Shown here in pieces: positions 33,524 through 44,298 of a DNA stretch of 64,000 nucleotides (its first letter is position 1; each line of letters opens with the position of its first letter). The notes under the pieces are model-generated. The model worked only from the letters and a program-made list of their open reading frames with translations, was not told where the DNA came from and searched no databases. Both the position numbers and the translations under genes were made by a program. The DNA is taken from positions 68,725,901 to 68,789,900 of the forward strand of contig JAWZYU010000009.1 of NCBI GenBank assembly GCA_038380435.1, read 5' to 3'. The DNA comes from Ryuthela nishihirai (lineage: Eukaryota; Arthropoda; Arachnida; Araneae; Heptathelidae).

Positions 33524-34093
33524 ACCGTATTTCCTCGACTACAAGACGCCGTCGATTGTAAGACGCATCGCTGAAAGAGTAATAGGTTTCTGCAAAAAGA
33601 AATATTACTACAAGAATCATTTTATATTTCAACATAAAACGTGCGTATTTGCATTAAAAAAATCAACACAAAACTAAAATTTTAATAACATAATTTGTCT
33701 ATTCGCTACCCTCATTATTACTCACACATGTAGTTTCATAATACAGGTGTATTGATTCTTCTGAGTTGCTTTTTGAGAGAACAATCACGATCAGAATTAT
33801 CCAATAAAATATTATCTTCTCTATTATCAAGTGCGTTTCGTAATACAAAATTTCGTGAACGATTGTTCTACTGTTTTTTTTTCTGTAATCTTCTTCTTCC
33901 ACGCAAACACCAAGACAGAAAAATGAGCGCTCACAAATCCTCTTTTACATTTATCTAAGATTAACTATTTTCCTTGCGCTATAGTCATATACTTTAGCCT
34001 TTCAACATCGATTCTTAGACACGGTGGAATGTAAGACGCACCCAATTTCGAAAAGCGAAAAAAAGGTGTATCTTACAATCCAGAAAATACGGT
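33524..34093. mobile_element. non-autonomous DNA transposon, 570 bp
   Basis: The left end ACCGTATTTCCTCGACTACA and the complement of the right end ACCGTATTTTCTGGATTGTA are inverted repeats of about 25 bp. Both subterminal regions also carry AAGACGC-type motifs (33545 and 34028). Flanks read TT and AA, so the duplication could be TA or TTA; I leave the superfamily open. There is no transposase inside. Overlapping minus- and plus-strand frames (33699-33958) lie in its interior and are not supported. Confidence 0.75.
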
Positions 34094-34235
34094 AACTTAT
34101 TTATAGATTGTGCAAATTTTTTTGAAAGTTTCTCATTCATTAGAAAACGTCATTCTCTACGACGTTGTTCTGCTATTGAGGTTACAATTATTAGAGCATA
34201 TTTATATGTATTACATGTTCTTTTTTGTTTTCTAG

Positions 34236-34369
34236 TTCTTCCCTCCGAAGGGCCAACCCTCACTGGAGGTAACCAGGAATACCATATCGGTGACACTGTT
34301 ACTGTTAACTGCACCTCGGCTAAATCGAAGCCTGCAGCCACACTCCGCTGGTATATCAATGAAGAATTG
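34236..34369 (+). CDS. Beat-like immunoglobulin exon (partial gene)
   Basis: An internal exon of 134 bp: acceptor after a T-rich tract ending in TTTTCTAG (34228-34235), donor GTAAAT from 34370. Reading with two bases carried in from the upstream exon gives 44 complete codons. They contain YHIGDTVTVNCTSA (Ig strand B Cys) and SKPAATLRWYIN (strand C Trp) and end NEEL. This combination, especially SKPAA before the Trp, is characteristic of the second Ig domain of arthropod Beat (beaten path) proteins, cell-surface or secreted partners of Side-family receptors in motor axon guidance. No stop or frameshift occurs. The exons before and after were not found by eye in the window, so introns are probably very long. 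Which Beat paralogue this is cannot be decided. Confidence 0.88.
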
Positions 34370-35865
34370 GTAAATATAGTATTTCTGGATTTTCATATAT
34401 ATCTTTAGCTTTCAGGTGTTATTTGATACTAGCCATTTTGTAAACTTAACTTTCGACCTATCAAAATAGAAAGAGCATAGAAGAAATAAATTTAATATTT
34501 AAATTATATGTGTATGTAAGCCAATTTTCTCTTAATAATTCAAGGTTTGGTAATACAGTTTGAATGAAAATGTTCCTCTCTAATCATTCCTTTGCGTTTC
34601 GCAATTTTGAAAATTAATCATTTCCCTTGAAATGCATTTTAAGCTGTGGAACTTGAAGCCCTTTTTGTAGAAGCAAAGCGAAAGAGAAATGAAAAACAAG
34701 CGGTAGTATTGCATAAATGCTTCAATAAATATATGGGGCTCAATAAACCTTTTATACTTTACTAAAAAGAAGGAACGAACCTGTTTTGAACCGTTTTTTT
34801 CCTGTTACGTCTGATTAGTGCTGGGAAATGACATCCAAATGAACTAAAGTTATCTGCTTGTTTTATTCTCACGTTGAATACATTTCACGTGGAGAGTTGA
34901 TTCAAAACGTGAATAAGTGTGCTTCTAGGTGATTGTCATAGCGAAGGGGGGATAACCCTCCCCAAATGCCTTATGTTTGTCTCCCAAATAATTTCGGGAA
35001 GTCGACATCTCTGGATCTGCTGATGTTTACTCAATTTCTTTTCTTTTTTTTTCCATAAAATTATTATGAGCAGAAAGACTCGACCAAAACTATCCCATCA
35101 TAGCAAATGCCAGTGGTATAAGTAGTGATTAAAGAGACTTGTGAGACTGTCGTTGACGTTTCGACAGTTTTGAAGATTATAGGTTGATTGACAACTAACT
35201 GATAGGTCGAAGCTTCAATTGGAAAGTCTAGGGATCTCATAATTATCACTTACCCTATACCTCTAGTAGTAATATTAAAATTGCGTCGATTCCCACCCAA
35301 CTAGAGCTAACCGATTATGATACGCATAGTTGAAGCTTCTTTCGTTCCAAGGCCACAGTACGCTGGCATGCAACTTCACACAGCCATTACATGACACTTG
35401 CATGTATAGTGTGATATACAAAACCACAAAAATAACTGGAAATTTGTGAAAATACCAAAAGGAAGGAAAGAAGTATTTTTTTTTACGATATTTCATTGTG
35501 ATTATTCTCATTTCTAAGTTGTAGAAAGTGAGCAGTTGGTGAATTTTCAAATGCAAGTTTTCTTTATTTATGTTTTATATTCTTCCAAAGATGCAAAGTT
35601 GGAGATATTTTTAATTATTCCATTTTATCACTTTGTCATTTAAATTGCTTTTCTTCTGTATCTCTCCGTAAAATAAAAGCTTCTCAAGCCTTGACTTTAC
35701 ACATTTCTCATAACGTAGTATCAACAGGATTCTCTCCATAATGCGAAATATAACTCAGTGCCTCCCAAAACAGTCATAAGGAAATTTTCAACTAATATCA
35801 AACTGGCTGATATTGTAAAAACGTTGAATGAGAGCGTCGAACGTCTCACAGATAGATAATAGAGG
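34370..35865. other. likely intron of the Beat-like gene
   Basis: Starts at the donor site. No further Ig-coding block could be seen. The phrases GCGAAGGGGGGATAACC and CCTCCCC at about 34942-34970 resemble the ends of the hAT-like element at 14359 but have no partner. Confidence 0.5.
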
Positions 35866-36142
35866 AGGGTCCACTGGAAGATGTTAGAAGACCTGATGGA
35901 AGACTCCCGTCAAGGCCTACAGATATTCCTTAACGTGAAAAGAATAAAAAGCTCCTGGGCGCGAAAATACGGCTTAACGTCCCACCCGATGGACGACGGC
36001 TTTATATCAAGCCCACCAACTTCTTATTCCTCACTGAGGGCAGAAAGAGAACTGAGGGAATGAAATCATCACACAGAGGGCTCGAGGCTGGGACTATCAG
36101 GTTACGAACCTGGCGCGCTATCGACTGAGATATGCTACTCCA
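35866..36142 (-). mobile_element. family-1 SINE, diverged
   Basis: Minus-strand copy: the middle part (TACGGCTTAACGTCCCACCC) is at 35969, the B-box complement and CGCGCTATCGACTGAG (A-box side) at 36090-36130. The 3' tail is missing. Confidence 0.75.
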
Positions 36143-36399
36143 CAACTCACATGATATACATATAGTAGAGTTTGTAGGGGACTTATTGAAACTGCAAATT
36201 TAAACGTAATACCCAACATCAGAAGTTATGTGCATTTTAAAATACCCTATGAGCACTATATAGTAACAGGTTGAGCAATCTTAGCCCAGGAGAATAACGA
36301 ATTTTTCGACAAGGTTGCAATAAGTCATTGGAATAACGTTTTTGTTTCTATATACTCATAAATCTACTGAAGATCTTAAGAAGATGCAAGCAGTTTGCA
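36143..36399. other. nothing recognised
   Basis: Short AT-rich gap between repeats. Confidence 0.4.
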
Positions 36400-37070
36400 A
36401 CATTCTAGAAAACAATCGACGAATATCGAGTACCATCAACTATAAAAATCAAATTAAGAAAAGAAGGTTAAAAAGTTCCTCTACCACAACTCGATGAGAA
36501 GGAGAAACATTTTTACGCAGTTTTTCTGAGGTCTCGCTAAGGCCTGGTTTCAAGTGAATGATATGCTGATCAAGATACAATAAACCAGACACAACAGACC
36601 TTCCGCATCTTCTTCACTAGAATATATCTCACCTGTATGGATATCCCATCTAGTATCGAGCATCAAATATATTGAAAGCATTCAGAGATGATTTACAAAA
36701 AGACTTCCTGGATTTTAAAATATGCCACACGAAAAAGAGATCGTTGAGAAAAAACTCTCGTTGCATCCCTTGGAGTGGAGAAGACTCATGTTCCATATAA
36801 AAACTTGTTGTAAACTTATTCATGAAATAACTAATAATTATAACATCGATATTCTAATATTCAGCATTGTTAACAGAAAAACAAGAGATCGTTTCTCTTA
36901 CGACTGATGTGCCTTTTTCTCAAAAAAGAAAACAATTGTTTCATTCCTTTGTGTGTGTCGTGTTAGAAGAGTATGGACTGCTTTCCCATAAAGATTCCCA
37001 TTTCTTCAAATGTTTATGTTTTTCTTTTAGACTGAAGATATTTTGATTTGACCTTTTCTCAAATGTTTCA
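36400..37070 (+). pseudogene. LINE reverse transcriptase C-terminal fragment (CR1/jockey-like)
   Basis: Plus-strand frames give EYISPVWIS, then a TKRLPGF segment (about 36615-36715), followed by the open frame at 36722-36907 with HPLEWRRLMFHIKTC and HEITNN. These match the conserved post-catalytic block of CR1/jockey LINE ORF2 (consensus EY-SPVWSP, then R-FTKRL, then L--RR---D---YKI---). The catalytic domain is absent and frameshifts occur, so it is a dead fragment on the opposite strand to the other two CR1-like relics. Confidence 0.75.
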
Positions 37071-37689
37071 GATTTTAAAGCATATTTTTCCATATTCAGT
37101 ATCAGTGTACTGATAAAATCATTTCTGCAATAATACTGATGATTGTTTAACCTGTGACAACATCGCCATACACAAATGCACCACAATACGCAACAACAAA
37201 ACATCTCAGCCATAACTTTAAAATAATGTTCAAGATTCTAATCTCTGGTATTAAAGATAATTACTATAGCATACTAGAGATAAAATAAACAATACGAGCT
37301 TTGAAAGCTCAGGTAATGGAGAGCAGTATGACTCTTCACAGTCACGATTAACTGTAATGCTCTCTGGACAGTGGAACAGCGCCAACATACTTTGCGTTAT
37401 TGTTTTGGCACGTACTGAAATTATTGCAGAATACATCACTAGGATATTAATCTTTTATACTCAGCCCGACCTTCGGCTCTTGATTTCCAAGTAACTGGAT
37501 GCAAAGCTTTTTGAATTAGCTGATATTGTATATAATGTTGGAGAAAGGTAAATGACATATTCTCCATGACTGCATTTACGTGTATTGCATACATTATTCG
37601 CTTCATTAAAAATATTTTTACTTGTTAAAAATTGCAAAAGGTAATTTATTCAAAAGCGGTAAACATACACTACGTAACAATTTTTAATA
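37071..37689. other. nothing recognised
   Basis: Minus-strand frames at 36941-37213 and 37251-37439 show no family motif. Confidence 0.4.
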
Positions 37690-37910
37690 AAATTTGTGAT
37701 TATCTTTTTCTTTTTGGTGTTTATTTGTCATATTTGTCTGAAGACCCAAATGTGATCTGAAGAAGTCTAGGTGTGAGTGTAAATAGTGCATTTTTGCAGA
37801 CATGTTACAACTCAGTAGGCGATACTGCTCAATCTGATTTTCCACCGGTTCTTCGTAAGTCTCACTCGTATGGTTGCCGAGAAAACCATGCACTACTTGC
37901 CGAAAAACCT

Positions 37911-37971
37911 TCAAGAATGGAAGAGAAAATGACGGAAAATTATTTTCCGTCATTTTCTCTTCCATTCTTGA
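37911..37971. repeat. perfect palindrome, 30-bp arms
   Basis: 37911-37940 and 37942-37971 are exact reverse complements around a single T. It interrupts the pseudogene between the codons reading DATAS and VFRQVVHG. There is no flanking duplication or known terminal motif. Confidence 0.95.
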
Positions 37972-38313
37972 GGCTGTAGCATCCATCGTATTTGTGGTCC
38001 AGTAAATATGACATTCTTTACTTTTGCCTCAGGTATATGAGGGAAAGTGGAAAGTACATGCTGAAACGCATCTGATGTGATTCGAAGCTTTGGCCAACTG
38101 CTTCACAAGAGCCAACTTAGTGTAAAGTGATGGCAGCAAAATTTTGTTAGCTGGAACAAGAGCTTCATGAATAACATTGTGTGTGCCTGGAGTTAATTGT
38201 CTCCTGGCTGGCCATTCTCTTTTCACATAATGCTCTGTTGTCCCAGAGGCAGAGGAAACAAGAATACTTGATGAGCCGCCTTGTGACCTAGTAAAAGTTC
38301 TAGAATCTTGAAG

Positions 38314-38458
38314 CATTGGCGCCAAGTATGAGGGCTGAGGGGAACATTCCCCTGAAAAGTTTATATTATATATCTAACTGACAAAATAAATATGTCTGGT
38401 ATCCTATTATTGTATGTGAGCTCTCCTCCCCTGAGAATTTAAAAAACCGGCTCCAGTG
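38314..38458. mobile_element. 145-bp hAT-type MITE, perfect 8-bp TSD
   Basis: The ends CATTGGCGCC and (complement) CACTGGAGCC match at eight of ten positions. TCTTGAAG is perfect at 38306-38313 and 38459-38466. An 8-bp duplication with CA-starting ends is diagnostic of hAT. Removing it rejoins the pseudogene reading on both sides. Confidence 0.9.
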
Positions 38459-39389
38459 TCTTGAAGAACTCAAACATCCCAATTGTAACGTTTATAGTTT
38501 TTCCCCAACAGTTTCTTGGAATTTTCATAGTCTTCATTTAAATGTACTGAATGCGCTAGCGGAATGAAAAGTAATTGATTGCCGTTGTGTAGCAAAACGG
38601 CCTTCAGAATTCAGGTTGAACTGTCGATTAAGAGGCACCAATTTTTTGGGTCATGAGATAAGCCAATAGCTTCAAAAGGACCATTGACATCAGTGCAGTA
38701 GCATAAACTTTGGGCCAAAACACAGAAGAGTATAAATTTCGCATGTCTTTTTCGATATGTTGATATCTTTCACTTCAGTCCGATAAATTCCATTGTCTTA
38801 GACAGGATTGTTAAAAGCTCTGTTTTTGATTTAATGAGACCTAATTTCCTAACTAGGTCATCTAATTCTGCTTGATTAAGCAAATGTAGCTCTTTGTTGC
38901 CACTGCTCCGCAATAGCGCTCTTCGGCCCTTGCAGTTCAGCTTAGTTTCCTCATTTCACAACAAAGTCGCAGGTGGAATTGAAATAGGCAAGTTTTCGCA
39001 GTGTGGAAATGGAGCAATAGATTAGGGTATAATAAATACGCCACATTTCTTAGATCTTTTGCTTTTTAGTGCGTTATGTCCACCTTACAAAAGTAACAAT
39101 CATTGTGGTGGTGAGTAGGCTCTCTCCAAATTTAAGGAACTGCAAATGGTATACACTTCCAGGTTTCACACATCCACCCTTCTAATGTAGATCGGCAACT
39201 ACCACAGTACACATGATGATCCCATGATTTCTCTTGATCACTGATAGCAACTCCAAATTACGCTTCATATACACTACAGAACTTTCTACCGGTTACAATC
39301 TGATGTTTAACCTCTTTAGTAGTAATATAATATCCACAAACGTAGCATAATGAGTCTATTGACAGTTTACAATCTCGACTATTGGACAT

Positions 39390-40338
39390 CATTCAATGAA
39401 ATAGGAAACGATAGTAAATACATTAAATGACAGACATTTCCTATATTTTTACATTTAATTATGTCTCGTAGTCAGTTTCACAGAATAGATTTGATGTAGA
39501 TATATGTATTTACGTAATATATTATATGTATATTTTATATATAATTATTTTAGAAACATGTGGAGACAAAGTACGTATAGCGAGCAAAAAATGCTGAATT
39601 TCAGGAAAACCGATTTTCTGTAATATCTTTGCAAATATTAGTATTAAAACACAACCAGCGGTATATTTGCCTTCAGTACCACTAACTTATCCATGAAACA
39701 AGTAAAAATAGCACATCATAATAATAACTTATCCATGAAACACGTAAAAATAGCACACCATAATAATAATTTATCCGTGAAATAGGTATAAACAATTTCT
39801 AGTTACATACTGTTATTTATCATTTAATACTTAATAATTTTACACTTTTCTAATAAAAAAGTCTTTCCAATGTGAAATATAACTTTTGAAATATGTCGTA
39901 TCCTATTTTAATGTCTTGTTCCTTGGAAATAGCGGGAATTTATTATTAATTCTCTAAATCTTCTCTTGAGAGAATTAAGCATTCTTCCAGATATTTTCAC
40001 TCACAGATTTTGCAAAGAATCGAAAAATAAATGCCATTCTCTTTTAAAAAAGAGCATTCCGTGTTTAGCATAGATGATATTTATTCGTCTAGTTATTTAA
40101 CGCAATTACTAACTCCAGTAAAACTGCACAGGTTTTAAGAAAGAAATTTTAAAATGAAATGAATCTAAATCTGTAGGTGCTATTCTAAATAATTGTGATA
40201 AACCGCTCATTCTCAAGATTTGGTGCATGGCTCCTAAATCTTCAAGCATTTTCAATGTATCACTCTCTCTTACGCCAAAAACTTTTATGTTGTTCTCAGC
40301 AGTTGTATATTAAAATAAGAGAGGCCTTTCCTTAAATA
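39390..40338. other. AT-rich, short tandem repeat and one unassigned open frame
   Basis: At 39688-39790 a 49-bp phrase (TTATCCATGAAACA, GTAAAAATAGCACA, ATAATAATA) occurs 2.5 times. On the minus strand, about 40310 to 40113, a 66-codon stop-free run (with VFGVRESDTLKMLEDLG and LRMSGLSQLFRIAPTDLD, ending QFYWS and a TAG) has protein-like composition but no ATG at its start and no recognised family. Confidence 0.45.
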
Positions 40339-41184
40339 CAGGGTGTTTCCAAGAGTCTAATCAAATTTTGGAACGTGTGTGCCCATAATGATGAAAAACG
40401 TTCCTATGAACATTGGGCCAGAAATGCTTCTGATTACAGTATAAAAAATTACTGATTTATTAATATTTCATCCCAATCCATGTAGGTTGCAACAAAATAT
40501 TCCCATACCCTTGATCCTATTCGTTATTTAACATTCGGAAATAAAAATGGTTTCAAAATCATATATGACTTTTTATTTCAACTTGCCGTGCCGTGTTGGC
40601 TTTCCTTGATTCTGGGCAAAACAGTACGTGGAAATGGGCTCCAGTATGTTTCATGTTACGGTGAGTCTAGTTGCATTTCTGAGTCCTCCAGAAGTGGCCA
40701 CTAGATGTGTTAACCGACGATAATGATTGATGGCACACTGTCCGATCAGTTCTTCGCTGCTCTAGCAGTATGGGAATCTCGGTAAAGTAAAGGAGGAACA
40801 ATGAAACGATAAGACAACCTACGAAATATGACATTTATTACGAGTAAAAAGACACATAGCAAAATACATATGACGCCACTCACATCTTCGTATTCCGACA
40901 TTCAATCTATTTATTATATCATTATATTTATTATATTCTATTAATTATAGATTGTTTAACGTTTAGGAAAATCAGTGTTAGTAAGTTACAAAGTATTATG
41001 CTAAATATAAATAGTGAAAATCTTGAAGAATCTATTAAAGTGATAGTTCAATATTTGGAAAAATTTTCTCTATTAGGTAATAAGATTATTTACACAAAAT
41101 GATTAAAACCATATTCATAAGGTAAACAATTTGACATCAGATGTAGCATTTATACATTAATTTCTTTTGTAGAAGAGAGATGTA

Positions 41185-41343
41185 CAGTCGTTCAAAAAAT
41201 ATCCGAACATTATGGTTGATTATAGAATTCAGAAAAAATAACTGGCAACGACTTTTTTTAGAAATTAGTGATCTGACAACCTTCGTGTCTTGTAATCAAT
41301 TCTGTAATCAACCATAATATTCGGATATTTTTTTGAGTAACTG
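41185..41343. mobile_element. fold-back MITE, deleted copy, Tc1/mariner type
   Basis: The ends CAGTCGTTCAAAAAATATCC and (complement) CAGTTACTCAAAAAAATATC are bordered by TA on both sides. It is a shorter relative of the near-perfect palindrome at 61650-61857; part of the right arm is missing. Confidence 0.85.
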
Positions 41344-41789
41344 TACCTTCCAGGTCTATTACTCGTCCTCGGAGGATGCTAAACTCGAATGAAAAAAAAA
41401 AGATTTACACAGAGCTGGCGCATGAGCACCGATCGCAACGCCATCAACCCGACACTGGTTCTCTTAATAGCTGGTTGAGCTGGTGTAGCTTGTGAATGTC
41501 GTTTTGTTGATATGGCTGAATTTTTTTCCACCCTACTTATTAATTTGGATGGGTATCTTGCAGTGGTTGCTTTTCAAAAAAAAATATTATATTTTCTTTC
41601 TTATTTAGTGGTTTTTTAGCAGGAGCATAACGCAAATTTCTCATAAATGCTGTTCTAATATAACACAGTTCAGCAGTACCAAATATACCGTGGCTCGCGT
41701 CAACCATAAAAAAATCCTATGCGACCTTAAGGTTTTTGTGTAAAACCAAAAATAATAATTAAACTAATGAAAACAGATCGCGATAAAAA

Positions 41790-42010
41790 CATCTGAATGG
41801 TAGAGTTTATAATATCCCACTAATAGAAGAAAATCTACAAAATAAACGTCCATTTACTATATATAGGAAAGACAAAACGAACCAGAGACATAAGAATTCG
41901 CGAACATCAGCGGCAATGCCGACATAAAAAACCTGCTACCAACACTACCCGCAGTGTCATAAAAGAAGTTTTCATTCCACAATTGATAAAGCCAGAAAAA
42001 TAATGTCACT
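41790..42010 (+). pseudogene. Penelope-like element, GIY-YIG nuclease fragment
   Basis: Plus-strand frames give VYNIP, and after a frameshift YIGKTKRTRDIRIREHQRQ. This matches the GIY-YIG endonuclease domain at the C terminus of Penelope-like retroelements (consensus VYKIPC, then YIGQT-R-----R--EH). The catalytic Arg and Glu/His context (IRIREH) is readable. The Cys cluster between the motifs is lost. The reverse transcriptase domain is not present nearby, so this is a 3' fragment. Confidence 0.6.
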
Positions 42011-42059
42011 TTCTAATGACTTTCAATAACTATAACAGAGCAATTAATGATATACAAAC

Positions 42060-42308
42060 AGGCCGGATCAAGGGGGGATACAAGGGGGCATGCCCTCCCC
42101 CCTCTCTCTGTCCAGAATGCTACTAAGGGTAACAGTGGTAACAAATTATTAAACTTATTTATATTTCATATATTTTTCAATAAATTTTTAAAGACCTGTA
42201 AATGTGAGGGGATATGTTATACTGCATTGGTAATCCAGTCTATCCCCCCATTTATATTTTTTTTATTTTCCCCCCCTCGATTATTTTTTCTAGATTCAGG
42301 GCTGTTAA
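42060..42308. mobile_element. possible hAT-like MITE
   Basis: The left end CAGGCCGGATCAAGGGGGG and the complement of the right end CAGCCCTGAATCTAG are loosely similar, with G-runs and C-runs inside (42072-42105, 42240-42285). Flanking 8-mers do not match, so support is weak. Confidence 0.35.
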
Positions 42309-42446
42309 TACGAATATAGAGAATCATGTATAAACGACATTGCCTCATTTCCCTTTTATAACATAACGAACGAAGTAAACCAAGAAGACAACATTAATGT
42401 TCTCAAGAAGAAATAGGAAGAAAAAAAGGACATATAGAAATACCCT

Positions 42447-42797
42447 AATTTACGGTTCCCAAGTTCGAGTCCCATCTGGGTCAGCGTTGAGATTTATCTC
42501 CGCAAAATTCCCCGCCTTGCCCACGATCAGTAGGGGACACCGATGTGCTTGGAAAGGTCGCTGCCCGTCAGATGGGACGCTAAGCCGTGGTCCCGTGTGC
42601 GGGAGAGCCATACCCTGTGCACGTTAAAGAACGCGCTGGATGGCCTTGACGGGAGGCTACCATCTGTCTCCCAACAGCTGTTCCAGTGGGTTCCCTCCCA
42701 CAACCTACTCTAAGCCTTTGGGATCCATGTGACCTGGCCATTTAGCCCATGGTGTGCAAAAAGGTGCCGCTCAGAGGTAAAACAACCCAACAACCCC
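42447..42797 (+). mobile_element. family-1 SINE, A-box end truncated
   Basis: Begins just before the B box (AAGTTCGAGTCCC) and runs through all internal landmarks to the AAAACAACCCAACAACCC tail. Closely resembles 10848-11237 and 47496-47876. The A box is missing. Confidence 0.9.
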
Positions 42798-43260
42798 ACT
42801 TTGCGACGATCCGCTCATCGACGATTTTCAATTGCAACCAATGGGCATTTTTACGACGCCACATTCTCTCATTGGACGGTTTTAGTGACATGATGCTGCC
42901 GTGAATCAACCAAAGCTGGGCAAAAGGTAAAGCAGGACGACTGCATAGTAAAAATGGCGCCGCGTTAGTGATTGACAGCAGTGCCACGAGCTACATTTTT
43001 TTTCGGTCAATATTTCGTCATTCTGTCAACATTTGCCCAAAGCACGTGGTGTTTTGCATAGCATTGCGCGCGATGACTTTGCACGTGACTCTTTTCATTG
43101 GACAATGTTTTCCGTTTACTCAGCTCTGCAATAAACCGATGCGCAGTTTTCGTGGACTCAGTTTACGTCGTCTTTGCTCGCTGCATCTCAATGTGTTTTG
43201 GTGTTTCTCTGTGAATTATAAGCTGTTTATAACTATTATTTTATTTTATTGTTATTAATA
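42798..43260 (+). promoter_or_regulatory. candidate promoter, CCAAT boxes, CpG-richer
   Basis: CpG and GC are visibly enriched against the AT-rich surroundings. CCAAT motifs occur on the plus strand (about 42837) and as ATTGG (42874, 43097). An AAAATGGCGCCGCG motif resembling a YY1-type initiator is at 42952. It ends in an AT-rich leader before an ATG at 43261. No TATA box was identified. This could be a host promoter or one captured inside the surrounding inverted-repeat structure. Confidence 0.4.
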
Positions 43261-43367
43261 ATGGCAGATAAAAATCAAAGTAAGGATATTGTTGCTTCCA
43301 GTGAAATGAATAATAATAAACCTATTGCTTTAGATACTGAGATTAAATTTATAAAATTTAGTGACGA
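43261..43367 (+). CDS. candidate first coding exon, unknown protein
   Basis: ATG in good context (AATAATGG) opens a frame of 35 codons plus two bases, starting MADKNQSKDIV and continuing Asn-rich (NNNKPIALD, then IKFIKFSD). It is followed by a GTGAGA splice donor at 43368; if unspliced it stops at the next codon (GAG TGA). The peptide is hydrophilic, with no signal peptide or recognised domain. The preceding CCAAT/CpG stretch makes it the best unassigned gene-start candidate in the window. It may equally be part of an unknown mobile element. Confidence 0.3.
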
Positions 43368-43475
43368 GTGAGAGTATTTATTTCAATTGTAAATGTTTCG
43401 TTTATTTCAGTTACGCACATATACGACTGCTTAAAATAGTTATTAAATCATTACATGCATCTACAAGGGAAAACA

Positions 43476-44298
43476 AGGCAATGACGATGGTGGTCTAGAA
43501 CCTAACGTGTCGTATGATCGGGGTAAGCCTGTATAAACAACAGGAACGACGGTGGTTTGGAACCTAAGGTGTAGTATGAGCGGGGTAAGCCTGTATAAAC
43601 AATCAGGAACGACTGTGGTCTGGAACCTAAGGTGTAGTATGAGCGGGGTAAGCCTGTATACACAATCAGGAACGATGGTGGTCTGGAACCTAACGTGTCG
43701 TATGAGCGGGTAAGCCTCTATAAACAATCAGGAACGATGGTGGTCTGGAACCTAACGTGTCGTATGATCGGGGTACGCCTGTATAAACAACAGGAACGAC
43801 GGTGGTTTGGAACCTAAGGTGTCGTATGATCGGGGTAAGTCTGTATAAACAATCAGGAACGACGGTGTTCTGGAACCTAACGTGTCGTATGAGCAGGGTA
43901 CGCCTGTACAAACAATCAGGAACGACGGTGGTCTTTAAACTAACGTGTCGTATGAACGGGATACTCCTGTATAAACAATCAGGAACGATGGTGGTCTGGA
44001 ACCTAACGTGTCGTATGAGCGGGGTAAGCCTGTATAAACAATCAGGAACGACGGTGGTTTGGAACCTAAGGTGTCTTATGATCGGGGTAAGTCTGTATAA
44101 ACAATCAGGAACGACGGTGTTCTGGAACCTAACGTGTCGTATGAGCGGGGTACGCCTGTACAAACAATCAGGAACGACGGTGGTCTGGAAACTAACGTGT
44201 CGTATGAGCGGGGTACGCCTGTTCAAACAATCAGGAACGACGGTGGTCTGGAACCCAACGAGTCGTATGAGAGGGGTAAGCCGACCCCGCTCATACGA
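43476..44298. repeat. 63-bp tandem array, about 13 units, inverted end
   Basis: The unit contains CGTATGAGCGGGGTAAGCCT, GTATAAACAATCAGGAACGA and CGGTGGTCTGGAACCTAACG; period 62-63 bp. Since 63 is a multiple of three, open frames of about 180 codons exist on both strands (43690-44226 minus, 43802-44341 plus); these are repeat by-products. At the right edge, 44264-44298 forms a palindrome (CGTATGAGAGGGGT / ACCCCGCTCATACG) where a partial unit turns into the opposite orientation. Confidence 0.95.

Larger units (their letters stand above)
37690..39389 (-). pseudogene. arthropod multicopy Cys-motif protein, intronless relic
   Basis: From ATG at 39389 the minus strand reads through LCYVCGYY, DQEKSWDHHVYCGSC and a WREPTHHHNDCYFC zinc-ligand-like pattern (39389-39060). 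Next come HLLNQAELDDLVRKLGL (about 38870), a DVNGPFEAIGLSHDP segment (38690) and KAVLLHNGNQ (38590). Then follow WPARRQLTPG and ILLPSLYTKLALVKQ (38100-38200), VVHGFLGNH (37870) and NMSAKMHYLHSHLDFF (37790). This order belongs to a large unnamed protein family found in many copies in spiders, aphids and ants (recalled, not searched); its function is unknown to me. In-frame stops (after SVYEA and FAVP), frameshifts, a 145-bp hAT MITE (38314-38458) and a palindromic duplication (37911-37971) disable it. Lack of introns over 1.7 kb suggests a mobile or retrocopied origin. Confidence 0.8.

Noticed and set aside
42397..42630. CRISPR or other direct-repeat array near 42-44 kb
   Set aside because: The repeats at 43476-44298 are head-to-tail without spacers, and the organism is eukaryotic.
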